Below are positions 48,778 through 56,990 of a DNA stretch of 64,000 bases, piece after piece. The notes under the pieces are model-generated. The model was given only the letters and a program-made list of their open reading frames with translations. It was not told where the DNA came from and made no database searches. The number at the start of each line of letters is the position of its first letter. The stretch's first letter is position 1. The stretch is from Micromonospora yasonensis (GTDB lineage: Bacteria > Actinomycetota > Actinomycetes > Mycobacteriales > Micromonosporaceae). Both the position numbers and the translations under genes were made by a program. Location of the stretch: NCBI RefSeq assembly GCF_026013475.1, contig NZ_JAPDPH010000007.1, forward strand, positions 19,109 to 83,108, written 5' to 3'.

Positions 48778-50289
48778 TTACGCCGACGCATCGTCCGCCT
48801 CCGGATCGACCAGCGCCGGCAACCGGACACTCACCCTCAGTCCCGGCCCGGCGCCCGCCGTCGCGCCGGGAGCCGCGTCGACGAGGTCGACGGTGCCGCC
48901 GGCCCGGCGGACCAGCTCCCGCACGATGGCCAGGCCCAGCCCCGCGCCGCCGTCGTCCCGCGCCCGCGCGTCGTCCAGCCGGGTGAACCGCTCGAAGACC
49001 CGCTCCCGGTCGGCCGCCGGGATGCCCGGCCCGTCGTCGGTCACGGTCACCACGTGGTACGCCCGCTCCCCCGGCCCGGCGCGGCGCGGACCGGGCACCG
49101 GCCCGTCCGGGTCCGGACCGGTCACCGCGAGCAGCACCTCGCCGCGGGCGTGCCGCAACGCGTTCTCCACCAGGTTGACCAGCACCCGGCGCAGCTCGGC
49201 CGGGTCGCCCTCGGTCCACACCGGCCCGGACGGCGGCACGAGCCGCAGCGGCCGGGACGGGTAGCGGTCGGCCACCCCGCGCAGCAGCTCACCCAGCTCC
49301 ACCGGGCCGACGGTGCGCAGCGGCGCGCCCGGCCGGCCCGGCTCCTCGTCGAGGCGGGCCAACAGCAGCAGGTCGTCGACCAGCCGGCCGAGCCGTTCGG
49401 TGTCGGCGAGCAGGTCGTCGGCGACCGTCGGCCAGTCCGTCGCGTCGCCCAGCCGCCGGGCCACCTCCAGCTCGGTCCGCATGTTGGTCAGCGGGCTGCG
49501 CAGCTCGTGCGCGGCGTCGGCGACGAACGCCCGCTGCCTGGCCCGCGCGGCGGACAACCGGTCCAGCATGTCGTTGAGGGTGACCGCCAGCCGCTGGATC
49601 TCGTCCCGGGCCGCCGGTACGGGCAGCCGCCCCGGCCCGGCCCGGTCGGTGATCTCGGCGGCGCCCCGGCGCAGTGCCTCCACCGGACGCAGCGTCGCCC
49701 CGACCACCCGCCAGGCAACCACGGCCAGCCCGGCGACCAGCAGCGGGAAACCCACCAGCAGCAGGGTCCGGACCACGTGCAGGCTGTGCCGGACGTCGGT
49801 CATCGACTTGGCGACCAGCACGGTGAGCGGGTCGGTGGGACTGCCCGCCGGTACGGTCACCACCCGTACCGGGCCGGTGAGCCCGACCCGCCGCCCGTCC
49901 ACGACCAGGCGCTGGCGCTGCCCGGCGTGGAGCTGGTCGGTACGGAGCATCGGCACCAGCCGGTCGGCGTCGATGGAAGCGGCTCGGATCCGGCCCTGCC
50001 CGTCCAGCACCTGCACCCGGAGCTGGCCGCCGGCCACCGGCAGCGGGTCGGGCAGGGCGTCCTCGGCGGCGAGCCGCGCGACCGCGTCGGCGGTCTGGAA
50101 CGCCTCGGCGTCGACCGTGCGCTGCAGGGTCCAGCCGAGCGCTCCGAGCAGCAGCAGGCCGCCGAGCGCGAGCCCGGCGCTCAGCCCGGCCACCCCGATC
50201 AGCAGCAGCCGGGCCCGCAGGCCGAGTGTTAACCGGGGGCCCCTCCTATACCGGAGGCGATAAGAAGGGGCCCTTCCTTTCCCGGTCAT
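48778..50289 (-). CDS. Sensor histidine kinase
   Basis: A 503-residue membrane kinase. Helices at about 24-48 and 163-185 flank an extracellular sensor. A HAMP-like segment (RPVEALRRGAAEITDRAG) precedes the H-box FVADAAHELRSPLTNMR (His near 261), N-box NLVENALRHA, G1 DDGPGIP and G2 GAGLGLAI. The ATG at 50289 overlaps the response regulator's TGA. The first 20 codons come from a palindromic repeat inserted in the reading frame. Pairs with the upstream regulator as a two-component system; the signal is unknown. Confidence 0.9.
   Translation of the reverse strand: MTGKGRAPSYRLRYRRGPRLTLGLRARLLLIGVAGLSAGLALGGLLLLGALGWTLQRTVDAEAFQTADAVARLAAEDALPDPLPVAGGQLRVQVLDGQGRIRAASIDADRLVPMLRTDQLHAGQRQRLVVDGRRVGLTGPVRVVTVPAGSPTDPLTVLVAKSMTDVRHSLHVVRTLLLVGFPLLVAGLAVVAWRVVGATLRPVEALRRGAAEITDRAGPGRLPVPAARDEIQRLAVTLNDMLDRLSAARARQRAFVADAAHELRSPLTNMRTELEVARRLGDATDWPTVADDLLADTERLGRLVDDLLLLARLDEEPGRPGAPLRTVGPVELGELLRGVADRYPSRPLRLVPPSGPVWTEGDPAELRRVLVNLVENALRHARGEVLLAVTGPDPDGPVPGPRRAGPGERAYHVVTVTDDGPGIPAADRERVFERFTRLDDARARDDGGAGLGLAIVRELVRRAGGTVDLVDAAPGATAGAGPGLRVSVRLPALVDPEADDASA
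50234..50275. repeat. GGGGCCCC-type palindromic repeat within the kinase start
   Basis: Nested palindromes: GGGGGCCCC at 50235-50243, CCTCC/GGAGG around a short loop at 50242-50257, and AAGGGGCCCTT at 50265-50275. I remember very similar elements dispersed through Micromonospora and Salinispora genomes. This copy encodes residues about 3-18 of the kinase. Confidence 0.6.
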
Positions 50290-50942
50290 GCGGCGAGCCG
50301 GTAGCCGGCACCGCGGACGGTCTCCAGGCGGTCGCGGCCGATCTTGCGGCGCAGGTAGCCGACGTAGACCTCGACCGCGTTCGGGGCGGTGTCGAGGCTG
50401 GCGTCCCAGACGTGGTCCAGCAGTTCGGTCTTGGAGACCACCTGCCCGGCCCGGCGCATCAGGTAGTCGAGCAGGGCGTACTCCCGGGCGGTCAGGACGA
50501 CCTCGGCGTCGGCCCGGGTCACCCGCCGCCGTGCCGGGTCCAGCCGCAGGTCGCCGACGGTCAGCACGGCCGGGCGTTGCGGCGCGCCCCGGCGCAGCAG
50601 CGCCCGCAGCCGGGCCAGCAGCACCACGTACGAGAAGGGCTTGGTGAGGTAGTCGTCCGCCCCGCAGTCCAGCCCGTCGGCCTGGTCGTACTCGCCGTCC
50701 TTGGCCGACAGCATGAGCACCGGCAGCCAGTGCTCCTCGGCGCGCAGCCGGCGCACCACCTCGTAGCCGGAGAGGCCGGGCAGCATCACGTCGAGGATCA
50801 TGGCGTCGTACTCGCCGTGCCGGGCGGCGTCCAGGCCGGCCGGGCCGCTCGACTCGACGTCCACCGCGAACCCCTCGGCCTGCAGGCCGCGGCGCAGCGC
50901 CGCCGCGAGCCGCGACTCGTCCTCCACCACCAGCAACCGCAC
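50286..50942 (-). CDS. OmpR/PhoB-family response regulator
   Basis: A 218-residue regulator. Receiver: acidic pair E7/D8 in LLVVEDES, phosphoacceptor D51 in MILDVMLPG, K101 in DYLTKPF. Output: a winged helix with EVVLTAREYALLDYLMRRAG, VEVYVGYLRRKIGRD and TVRGAGYRL. GTG 50942 starts the receiver strand directly; a GTG nine codons upstream is less likely. Couples by ATGA overlap to the kinase. Divergent from the LolA-like gene, a likely target. Confidence 0.92.
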   Translation of the reverse strand: MRLLVVEDESRLAAALRRGLQAEGFAVDVESSGPAGLDAARHGEYDAMILDVMLPGLSGYEVVRRLRAEEHWLPVLMLSAKDGEYDQADGLDCGADDYLTKPFSYVVLLARLRALLRRGAPQRPAVLTVGDLRLDPARRRVTRADAEVVLTAREYALLDYLMRRAGQVVSKTELLDHVWDASLDTAPNAVEVYVGYLRRKIGRDRLETVRGAGYRLAA

Positions 50943-51037
50943 CCGTCCAGGGTGCCACCCGGGTGACACCCCTAGGGAATCTCCTCAGCGCCCTCACAGC
51001 GACCGGGGTGCAGCATTACGGTCAGGAGGTGTCCACC

Positions 51038-52177
51038 ATGTCTGTACTGAAGAACCACGCCGTGCTGCGCTGGCTGGTCCCGGTGGCCGCGGGGGCCGTC
51101 GTGATCGGCGGCGGCGCGGCCGTCGGCACGTTCGCCGCCACCGCCGACCCGGCCCTGCCACCGCGTACCGCCGCGCAACTCCTGGACGATCTGCGCACGT
51201 CCCGCCTCGACGGGCTCTCCGGCACCGTCGTGCAGCGCGCCGATCTCGGGCTGCCGCCGATCGCCAACCTGGCCGGGATGGCCGGCGGCGACGAGCTGAC
51301 CAGCCTGATCAGCGGCACCCACACCCTGAGGGTCTGGTACGCCGGCCCGGACCGGCAGCGGCTGGCTCTGGTCAGCACGCTCGGCGAACGGGACGTGCTG
51401 CGCAACGGCCGCGACCTGTGGACGTGGAGCAGCCGGACCAACACCGCGTCGCACCGGACGCTGCCGGCGAAGGACGAGGACCTGTCGTCCGCACCGGCCA
51501 CCCCGGCCGACGCCGCCGACCGGGCGCTGGCGGCGATCGACCCGACCACGCAGGTCACGGTCGGCCGCTCCGCCACGGTGGCCGGGCGGAGCGTATACGA
51601 GCTGGTGCTCATCCCGCGCGACAAGGACTCCCTGGTGAACCAGGTACGGATCGCGCTGGACGCGAAGGAGCACGTGCCGCTGCGGTTCGAGGTGCTGGCC
51701 GACGGCGCCGACGAGCCGGCCTTCGAGGTGGCCTTCACCCAGGTGGACTTCCGCACCCCGGACGCGGACCAGTTCCGGTTCAACCCGCCGCCGGGAGTGA
51801 CCGTGACCGAGGAGAAGGCGGAGGCGCCCGGCAAGCACCTGCCGACCGACCGGCGGCCGGACGGCTCGGACCTGCGTACCGTCGGGGCGGGCTGGACCAC
51901 GGTGCTGGTGGCGCGGCTCGACCAGGCCGGGAAGGCGGGCGGCGCCGACGCCACGGCGCTGCCGCGGGAGCCGGGCCGGGGCGTCCCGGCGGCCGGTTCG
52001 GGCCTTCCCGGCGCCGACGTGGCCGGCCTGCTGGACGCGCTGCCCAAGGTCAGCGGTGACTGGGGCAGCGGCCGACTGCTCACGTCGAAGCTGTTCAGCG
52101 TGCTGCTGACCGACGACGGGCGGGTGCTGGCCGGGCTGGTCACCCCGGAGCGGCTCTACCAGGTGGCCAAGGGCTGA
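51038..52177 (+). CDS. LolA-like outer-membrane-lipoprotein-carrier-fold protein
   Basis: A 379-residue exported protein with an N-terminal signal or anchor helix (LRWLVPVAAGAVVIGGGAAV). The body carries LolA/LppX-type beta strands (TLRVWYAGPDRQRLALVSTL, RDLWTWSSRTNTASHRTL, YELVLIPRDKDSLVNQVRIA, FEVAFTQVDFRTP). A C-terminal region follows with SGDWGSGRLLTSKLFSVLLT. Such proteins hold lipids or sense envelope stress in actinobacteria and often sit beside two-component systems, as here. AGGAGG lies seven bases before the ATG. Confidence 0.85.
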   Translation: MSVLKNHAVLRWLVPVAAGAVVIGGGAAVGTFAATADPALPPRTAAQLLDDLRTSRLDGLSGTVVQRADLGLPPIANLAGMAGGDELTSLISGTHTLRVWYAGPDRQRLALVSTLGERDVLRNGRDLWTWSSRTNTASHRTLPAKDEDLSSAPATPADAADRALAAIDPTTQVTVGRSATVAGRSVYELVLIPRDKDSLVNQVRIALDAKEHVPLRFEVLADGADEPAFEVAFTQVDFRTPDADQFRFNPPPGVTVTEEKAEAPGKHLPTDRRPDGSDLRTVGAGWTTVLVARLDQAGKAGGADATALPREPGRGVPAAGSGLPGADVAGLLDALPKVSGDWGSGRLLTSKLFSVLLTDDGRVLAGLVTPERLYQVAKG

Positions 52178-52196
52178 TCCGCGAAGCGGACCCGTC

Positions 52197-52230
52197 GGGG
52201 GTCCGGCCGGCGTGCGCCGGTCGGGCCCCC
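52197..52230. terminator. Hairpin terminator of the LolA-like gene
   Basis: GGGGG-TCCGGCCGGCG pairs with CGCCGG-TCGGGCCCCC around a TG loop, 20 bp past the stop. Confidence 0.65.
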
Positions 52231-52262
52231 GGTGTCGTTGTCGGGCTTGATGGCGCGGCGGT

Positions 52263-52355
52263 GTGACGTGGTCGCGGGCGGTCGGGCAAGCTTGGTCCGG
52301 CGGTGGGCCACGCGGTATCTTTCTCAATTCAAACGCAAAAAGGAATGGCCAATAA
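52263..52355 (+). other. Possible 30-codon upstream reading frame in the HelD leader
   Basis: A GTG at 52263 opens a frame ending at TAA 52353-52355, in the loop of the hairpin described next. Its product would begin VTWSRAVGQAWSG and end SNAKRNGQ. No strong ribosome site is visible. A competing frame from ATG 52250 runs through the hairpin without stopping. Its value is positional. Confidence 0.3.
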
Positions 52356-52378
52356 AGCCATTCCTTGCGCTTATTTTA
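52334..52378. promoter_or_regulatory. AT-rich hairpin, candidate attenuator of the HelD gene
   Basis: A 10-bp perfect stem AAGGAATGGC/GCCATTCCTT with loop CAATAAA (52340-52366), a lower CGC/GCG stem, then TTATTTTA. The whole stretch 52316-52378 is far richer in A and T than anything around it. It ends 17 bp before the helicase start codon, so it is likely within the transcript. Confidence 0.6.
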
Positions 52379-52395
52379 GGGGATGAGGAGCCGGC

Positions 52396-54690
52396 TTGTC
52401 AACGCACTCCGACGTATCGGGTGAGCTGCACCAGGACGACGAGATCGGCCGCGAGCAGGAGTACGTCTCGATGCTCTACGGCCGGCTGGACGGCATGCGG
52501 GAGCAGGCCGCCCGACGGCTCACCGAGGAGCTGCGGACCACCGGCGGCACGTTGCAGGCCCGGTCCCAGCGCGACTCCGCCGTCGGGATGTACGCCGAGC
52601 AGGTCGAGCAGTACTCCGCGGTGGAGAGCGGCCTCTGTTTCGGCCGGCTCGACGGCGACGACGGATCCCGCCGCTATATCGGCCGGATCGGCATCTTCGA
52701 CACCGGCGGCGACTACGACCCGCTGCTGATGGACTGGCGCGCCCCGGCCGCCCGGGCGTTCTACCTGGCCACCGCCGCCAACCCGCAGGGCGTACGCCGG
52801 CGTCGGCACCTGCGCACCCGGGAGCGGAAGGTCGTCGGGCTCAACGACGAGGTGCTCGACATCGCGGCCGCCTCCCCCACCGCCCACGAGGAACTGACCG
52901 GTGAGGCGTCGCTGCTCGCCGCGCTGAACGCCGGGCGTACCGGCCGGATGCGGGACATCGTGGAGACCATCCAGGCCGAGCAGGACCGGATCATCCGCGC
53001 CGACCTGCCGGGCGTCATGGTGGTGCAGGGCGGACCCGGCACCGGCAAGACCGCGGTGGCGTTGCACCGGGCCGCGTACCTGCTCTACACCCACCGGCAA
53101 CAGCTGTCCACCCGGGGCGTCCTCCTGGTCGGCCCGAACGCCACCTTCCTGCGCTACATCTCCCAGGTGCTGCCGACGCTGGCCGAGACCGGCGTGCTGC
53201 TGCGCACCCAGGCGGACCTCTTCCCCGGGGTGAGCGCCCGGCGCACCGAGCCGCCACGGACCGCCGCGCTGAAGGGGCGCGCGGTGATGACCGAGGTGCT
53301 GGCGGACGCCGTCCGGGACCGGCAGTGGGTGCCGGACGAGCCGCTGGAGATCGAACTGCCGCAACGGGAGATCCTCACCCTCGAACCGGAGGTGGTCCGG
53401 CAGGCCCGGGAGCGGGCCCGCCGCTCGCAGCGCCCGCACAACCTGGCCCGGGCGCTCTTCGACATCGAGATCGTGCACGCGCTCGCCGGCCAGGTCGCCG
53501 AGCGGATCGGCGCCGACCCGCTCGGCGGGGAGAACCTGCTCTCCGAGGCCGACGTCGCGGAGATCCGCCGGGAGCTGCGCGAGGAGCCCGAGGTCCGCGC
53601 CACGCTGGACGAGCTGTGGCCGGTGCTCACCCCGCAGCGCCTGCTCGCCGACCTGTACGCCGACGAGGAGCGCATCGCCGCCGCCGCGCCGATGCTCAGC
53701 GACGCCGAGCGGGCGCTGCTGCACCGCGAGCCCGGCGGCTGGACGCCGGCTGACGTCCCGCTGCTGGACGAGGCGGCCGAGCTGCTCGGCGAGGACGAGC
53801 GCGCGGCCGTGGCCCGCCGGGAGCGGCTGCGCGCTCTGGAGCGCGAATACGCCGAGGGCGTGCTGGAGATCTGGCGCGGTTCCCGCTCCATCGACGTCGA
53901 GGACGAGGCCGACGGCGGTGAGATCCTCGGCGTCACCGACCTGATCGACGCCGACCGGCTGTCGGAGCGGCAGGAGGACGCCGAGCGGCTGACCACCGCG
54001 CAGCGGGCCGCCGCCGACCGGAGCTGGGCGTTCGGGCACGTCATCGTCGACGAGGCACAGGAGCTGTCGCCGATGGCGTGGCGGCTGCTGATGCGCCGCT
54101 GCCCGAGCCGGTCGATGACCATCGTCGGCGATGTCGCCCAGACCGGGGCGCTCTCCGGCACCCCGTCCTGGGCCGAAGCCCTCGAACCGTACGTGGCGGA
54201 CCGGTGGCGGCTGGAGGAGCTGACCGTCAGCTACCGCACCCCGGCCGAGATCATGGCGGTGGCCGCGGACGTGCTCACCGCGATCGACCCGGCGCTGCGC
54301 CCGCCCCGCTCGGTACGCGCCAGCGGCGTGCCGCCGTGGGACCGTACCGTCGCGGCGGACCGGCTCGGCACGGAGCTGGTCGAGGCGACGGCCCGGGAGG
54401 CGGCCGGGCTGACCGACGGGCGGCTCGGGGTGATCGTGCCGACCGGCCGGGTCGCCGAGCTGGGCGCGGCGGTGGTCGCCGCGCTGCCGGAGGCCGCCGT
54501 CGGCGAGCAGCCCGAGCTGGCCAGCCGGGTGGTGGTGCTCAGCACCGAGCAGGCCAAGGGCCTGGAGTTCGACTCGGTGCTGGTGGTCGATCCGGAGCGG
54601 ATCGTGGCGGAGTCCCCGCGCGGCCACAGCGACCTCTACGTGGCGCTCACCCGCGCCACCCAGCGCCTCGGCATCCTCCGCGCCGGCTGA
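52396..54690 (+). CDS. helD: HelD-type RNA polymerase-associated helicase
   Basis: A 764-residue superfamily I ATPase. An N-terminal coiled region (EIGREQEYVSMLYGRLDGMR) precedes the ATPase, with Walker A GGPGTGKTAVALHRAAYLLY near residue 215, motif II VDEAQELSP near 555, motif III GDVAQTGAL and the C-terminal motif VVLSTEQAKGLEFDSVLVVD plus YVALTRATQRL. HelD removes stalled or drug-bound RNA polymerase from DNA; in Streptomyces and mycobacteria the HelR members protect against rifamycins. The start is TTG 52396 with GAGGAG. Upstream lies an unusual AT-rich hairpin. The helR versus helD choice cannot be made here. Confidence 0.9.
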   Translation: MSTHSDVSGELHQDDEIGREQEYVSMLYGRLDGMREQAARRLTEELRTTGGTLQARSQRDSAVGMYAEQVEQYSAVESGLCFGRLDGDDGSRRYIGRIGIFDTGGDYDPLLMDWRAPAARAFYLATAANPQGVRRRRHLRTRERKVVGLNDEVLDIAAASPTAHEELTGEASLLAALNAGRTGRMRDIVETIQAEQDRIIRADLPGVMVVQGGPGTGKTAVALHRAAYLLYTHRQQLSTRGVLLVGPNATFLRYISQVLPTLAETGVLLRTQADLFPGVSARRTEPPRTAALKGRAVMTEVLADAVRDRQWVPDEPLEIELPQREILTLEPEVVRQARERARRSQRPHNLARALFDIEIVHALAGQVAERIGADPLGGENLLSEADVAEIRRELREEPEVRATLDELWPVLTPQRLLADLYADEERIAAAAPMLSDAERALLHREPGGWTPADVPLLDEAAELLGEDERAAVARRERLRALEREYAEGVLEIWRGSRSIDVEDEADGGEILGVTDLIDADRLSERQEDAERLTTAQRAAADRSWAFGHVIVDEAQELSPMAWRLLMRRCPSRSMTIVGDVAQTGALSGTPSWAEALEPYVADRWRLEELTVSYRTPAEIMAVAADVLTAIDPALRPPRSVRASGVPPWDRTVAADRLGTELVEATAREAAGLTDGRLGVIVPTGRVAELGAAVVAALPEAAVGEQPELASRVVVLSTEQAKGLEFDSVLVVDPERIVAESPRGHSDLYVALTRATQRLGILRAG

Positions 54691-54705
54691 CCGCACCGGA
54701 CACGG

Positions 54706-54737
54706 GACGGGGTGGCCTCCATTGAGGCCACCCCGTC
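54706..54737. terminator. Convergent terminator hairpin
   Basis: A perfect 14-bp stem GACGGGGTGGCCTC with loop CATT, between the helicase and hypothetical gene stops. Confidence 0.75.
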
Positions 54738-54746
54738 GTCGCGGCG

Positions 54747-55166
54747 TCAGCCCGGGTTCGCACCCTCGTCGGTGAAGTTGCCGACCTGGCTGCCGCTCGC
54801 CGAGGCGTCGCTGGTCGAGCCGCCCGCCGGCGTACTCAGGCCGCCGGTGGTGGCGTCGCCGGTGGTGGTCGGCGCCACCTTCCCCGGGTGCCGTTCCGGC
54901 TGCCGGGCCACCCGGCGCGCGCTGGCCGGCCCGGCGGTGCCCCCGGTGGTGGTGACCGCACCCTGACCGCCGGTCGGGCCGCCGTCGCGGAGCACGTTCG
55001 CGTCGACCGGGGTGTGCGCCGGGTCGTCCGGGTCGTCCTCCTGGATCACCCGCGTCACGTCGGTCTGCGGCACGGTGACCTCGTCGAGCGCGCCCTCGCC
55101 GTACACGCCGCCGGCGACCCGCTCCTCGGCCCGGCGGGCCGCGTCCTGCCGCATGTCGTCCTCACG
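54747..55166 (-). CDS. Low-complexity hypothetical protein
   Basis: A 139-residue, hydrophilic protein rich in Gly, Thr, Ala and Asp, without membrane helices or cysteines: DAARRAEERVAGGVYGEGAL, VTVPQTDVTRVIQEDDPDDP, and a repetitive TTTGGTAG/TTTGDATTGGL tail. Probably disordered. The GTG at 55166 with GCGAGG eight bases ahead is preferred; an ATG at 55154 is possible. Not recognised. The 55167-55450 gap holds only the leader of the next gene. Confidence 0.65.
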   Translation of the reverse strand, partial: REDDMRQDAARRAEERVAGGVYGEGALDEVTVPQTDVTRVIQEDDPDDPAHTPVDANVLRDGGPTGGQGAVTTTGGTAGPASARRVARQPERHPGKVAPTTTGDATTGGLSTPAGGSTSDASASGSQVGNFTDEGANPG

Positions 55167-55450
55167 CACGTCAACCACCTCGCAGATTTCTCGGGATCCG
55201 CTGTGCGTGCCCGGCCACCGGCGACCCAAACCGGCCCGACCGGACGGTGGGCGGGCCCGTTCCGTACCTGCCCGGATGTCTGGTTGCCGTGCCGACGGCT
55301 CCTATTCGGCCGGGGGCCGGCGTTACCTCTCCGGGGCCCCGGGTAGACGGGGGGTGCCCCCGCCATGAACGCGAACCGTGCCGTGGCCGAAACGCGGTAG
55401 CGGGGCGAGGGAGTGCAGGGAACGACTCATCAAATCCTGAGGAGGACCAG

Positions 55451-55828
55451 ATGAGCACGCAGGCTGCATCCACCAGGCCGATGAACCGGCCGGCGCCCGA
55501 CATCCAGAACCGGGCGGCCATGCAGGAGACACCGACCCGTCCGATGCCGGTGATGCACGACGGCCACCGGGAGGGGATGCCCGCGCCGGGCACCGAAACC
55601 AAGCAGGCGTTCCTCACCACCGAGTTCTGGATCTACGCCATCGCGGTCGCGGGCGTGATTGTCGCCGCGTTCTGGCCGGGTCCCGCCACCAACGGGCTGA
55701 ACGTCAACAACCCGAACGTGGCCTGGTGGTTCCTGACCGTCCTGACCGGTGCCTACCTGTTCAGCCGTGGCCTGTCCAAGGCCGGGAGCGCGCGCCGCTC
55801 GATGGCCGAGCGCCGGGCCCGACGCTGA
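55451..55828 (+). CDS. Two-helix membrane protein
   Basis: A 125-residue protein. A polar N-terminal 50 residues (RPMNRPAPDIQNRAAMQETP) is followed by two helices, FWIYAIAVAGVIVAAFWPG and WWFLTVLTGAYLFSRGL, and a basic tail RRSMAERRARR. The loop GLNVNNPNVAW faces outside if the N-terminus is cytoplasmic. Similar small proteins recur in Streptomyces and relatives with no function. GAGGAGGACC precedes the ATG. Confidence 0.78.
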   Translation: MSTQAASTRPMNRPAPDIQNRAAMQETPTRPMPVMHDGHREGMPAPGTETKQAFLTTEFWIYAIAVAGVIVAAFWPGPATNGLNVNNPNVAWWFLTVLTGAYLFSRGLSKAGSARRSMAERRARR

Positions 55829-55850
55829 CCCGCAGAAGCGGAAACACGAC

Positions 55851-55879
55851 GGTGGCCCTGGGTACGCCCCAGGGCCACC
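55851..55879. terminator. Convergent terminator hairpin
   Basis: A 12-bp stem GGTGGCCCTGGG with its complement around a 5-base loop, between the membrane protein and Spo0M gene stops. Confidence 0.7.
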
Positions 55880-55891
55880 ATCGTCGTCCCG

Positions 55892-56863
55892 CTACTCGAA
55901 GTCGCCGCCGAAGTCGCCGAAGTCGCCTTCGAAGGCGTCCTCGATCAGCTCGCCGGCGACGAGGCCGCCCGCGACGCCCAGCGCGGCGCCGGCCACCATG
56001 CCGCCCATCCCCGGGCCGCGGTGGCCGTGGTGTCCGTGCGGGGCGCCGTAACCGTGCGGGGCGCCGAAGCCGTGGGCGCGCAGGTTGCCGTAGCGGGAGG
56101 TGGTCTCGCGCAGCCAGCCGTCCACCACCTGGACCCAGTCGGTCCGATCGGCGTCGGTGTGCGGCACGGCGTACCGGCCGAAGACGTCGTGGCCGGCGGT
56201 GAGGAAGCCGCCGCGCTTGTCGCACTCGAGGATCACGTCGACGCCGCGCTGGCTGGTCACGAACGTCAGCTCGACCTCGTTGACCGCCTGGGCGTACTGC
56301 GGGGCGGCGAAGAACTCGATCTCCTGATAGAACGGCAGCGTCTGCTGCACGCCGTGGATGTGGCCGTGCTCCAGGTCGGCGTGCTTGAACCGGAAGCCCA
56401 GCGCCTGGAAGGCGTCGAGGATCCGCTCGTGGACCGGCAGCGGGTGCACGGCCACCTGGTCCAGGTCGCTCTTGTCCACCGCCCGGGCCACCGCCAGCTC
56501 GGTACGCAGCCCCATGGTCATGCCGTGCAGCCGCTGGCCGTACACGTCGGTGACCGGGGTTTCCCACGGCACCGGGAGCTGGAACGGGATCGACAGTTGC
56601 TGCTTCGGAGCCAGCTCGAAGGGCCCACTGACCGGCATCCGGTGAAACTCCATGATGCCGGCGTACTCGGAGTCGCCGCCCTCGATCTCCACCCGGGTGA
56701 CCAGGCCGACGGCGATGTGCTCGATGCTGGCCGGCGCGTCCCCGCCGACCAGGTTCACGTGCCCGTCCAGGGTCAGGCCGGGCCGGGTGTTCGGGTTGGT
56801 CAGGACCGTGTCGACGCTCGGCCCACCCACGCCGAACGCGCTCAGCATCTTCTTGAAGACCAT
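55892..56863 (-). CDS. spo0M: Spo0M-family sporulation control protein
   Basis: A 323-residue arrestin-like protein. MVFKKMLSAFGVGGPSVDTV is the classic Spo0M start, with NPNTRPGLTLDGHVNLVGGD and FQLPVPWETPVTDVYGQRLH and LHGMTMGLRTELAVARAVDK downstream. The C-terminal 60 residues are His/Gly rich (HGHHGHRGPGMGGM) and end in a glycine-hydrophobic stretch and acidic tail, an actinobacterial extension. In Bacillus, Spo0M tunes early sporulation; its mechanism is unclear. Confidence 0.9.
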   Translation of the reverse strand: MVFKKMLSAFGVGGPSVDTVLTNPNTRPGLTLDGHVNLVGGDAPASIEHIAVGLVTRVEIEGGDSEYAGIMEFHRMPVSGPFELAPKQQLSIPFQLPVPWETPVTDVYGQRLHGMTMGLRTELAVARAVDKSDLDQVAVHPLPVHERILDAFQALGFRFKHADLEHGHIHGVQQTLPFYQEIEFFAAPQYAQAVNEVELTFVTSQRGVDVILECDKRGGFLTAGHDVFGRYAVPHTDADRTDWVQVVDGWLRETTSRYGNLRAHGFGAPHGYGAPHGHHGHRGPGMGGMVAGAALGVAGGLVAGELIEDAFEGDFGDFGGDFE

Positions 56864-56990
56864 CGGCACTCCCGATTCCACCGTCGGCACGCTCCACCCT
56901 GGAGCGCTTGGGGCCACGAAGGGGACCCTAACCTGCACAACTGTGAAGTGCCTGTGAGCGCGCGGAGTGAGCCGGGCCTGCGAGCCCGAC

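Noticed and set aside
52283..52300. CAAGCTTG palindrome upstream of helD as a rifamycin-associated element
   Set aside because: As I remember that element, it has CTTGC and GCAAG half-sites in the opposite order. This short palindrome does not match it.
52399..54696. 765-codon minus-strand frame opposite the helicase
   Set aside because: His/Gly/Arg-rich shadow of helD without motifs; the plus strand has all superfamily I helicase motifs.
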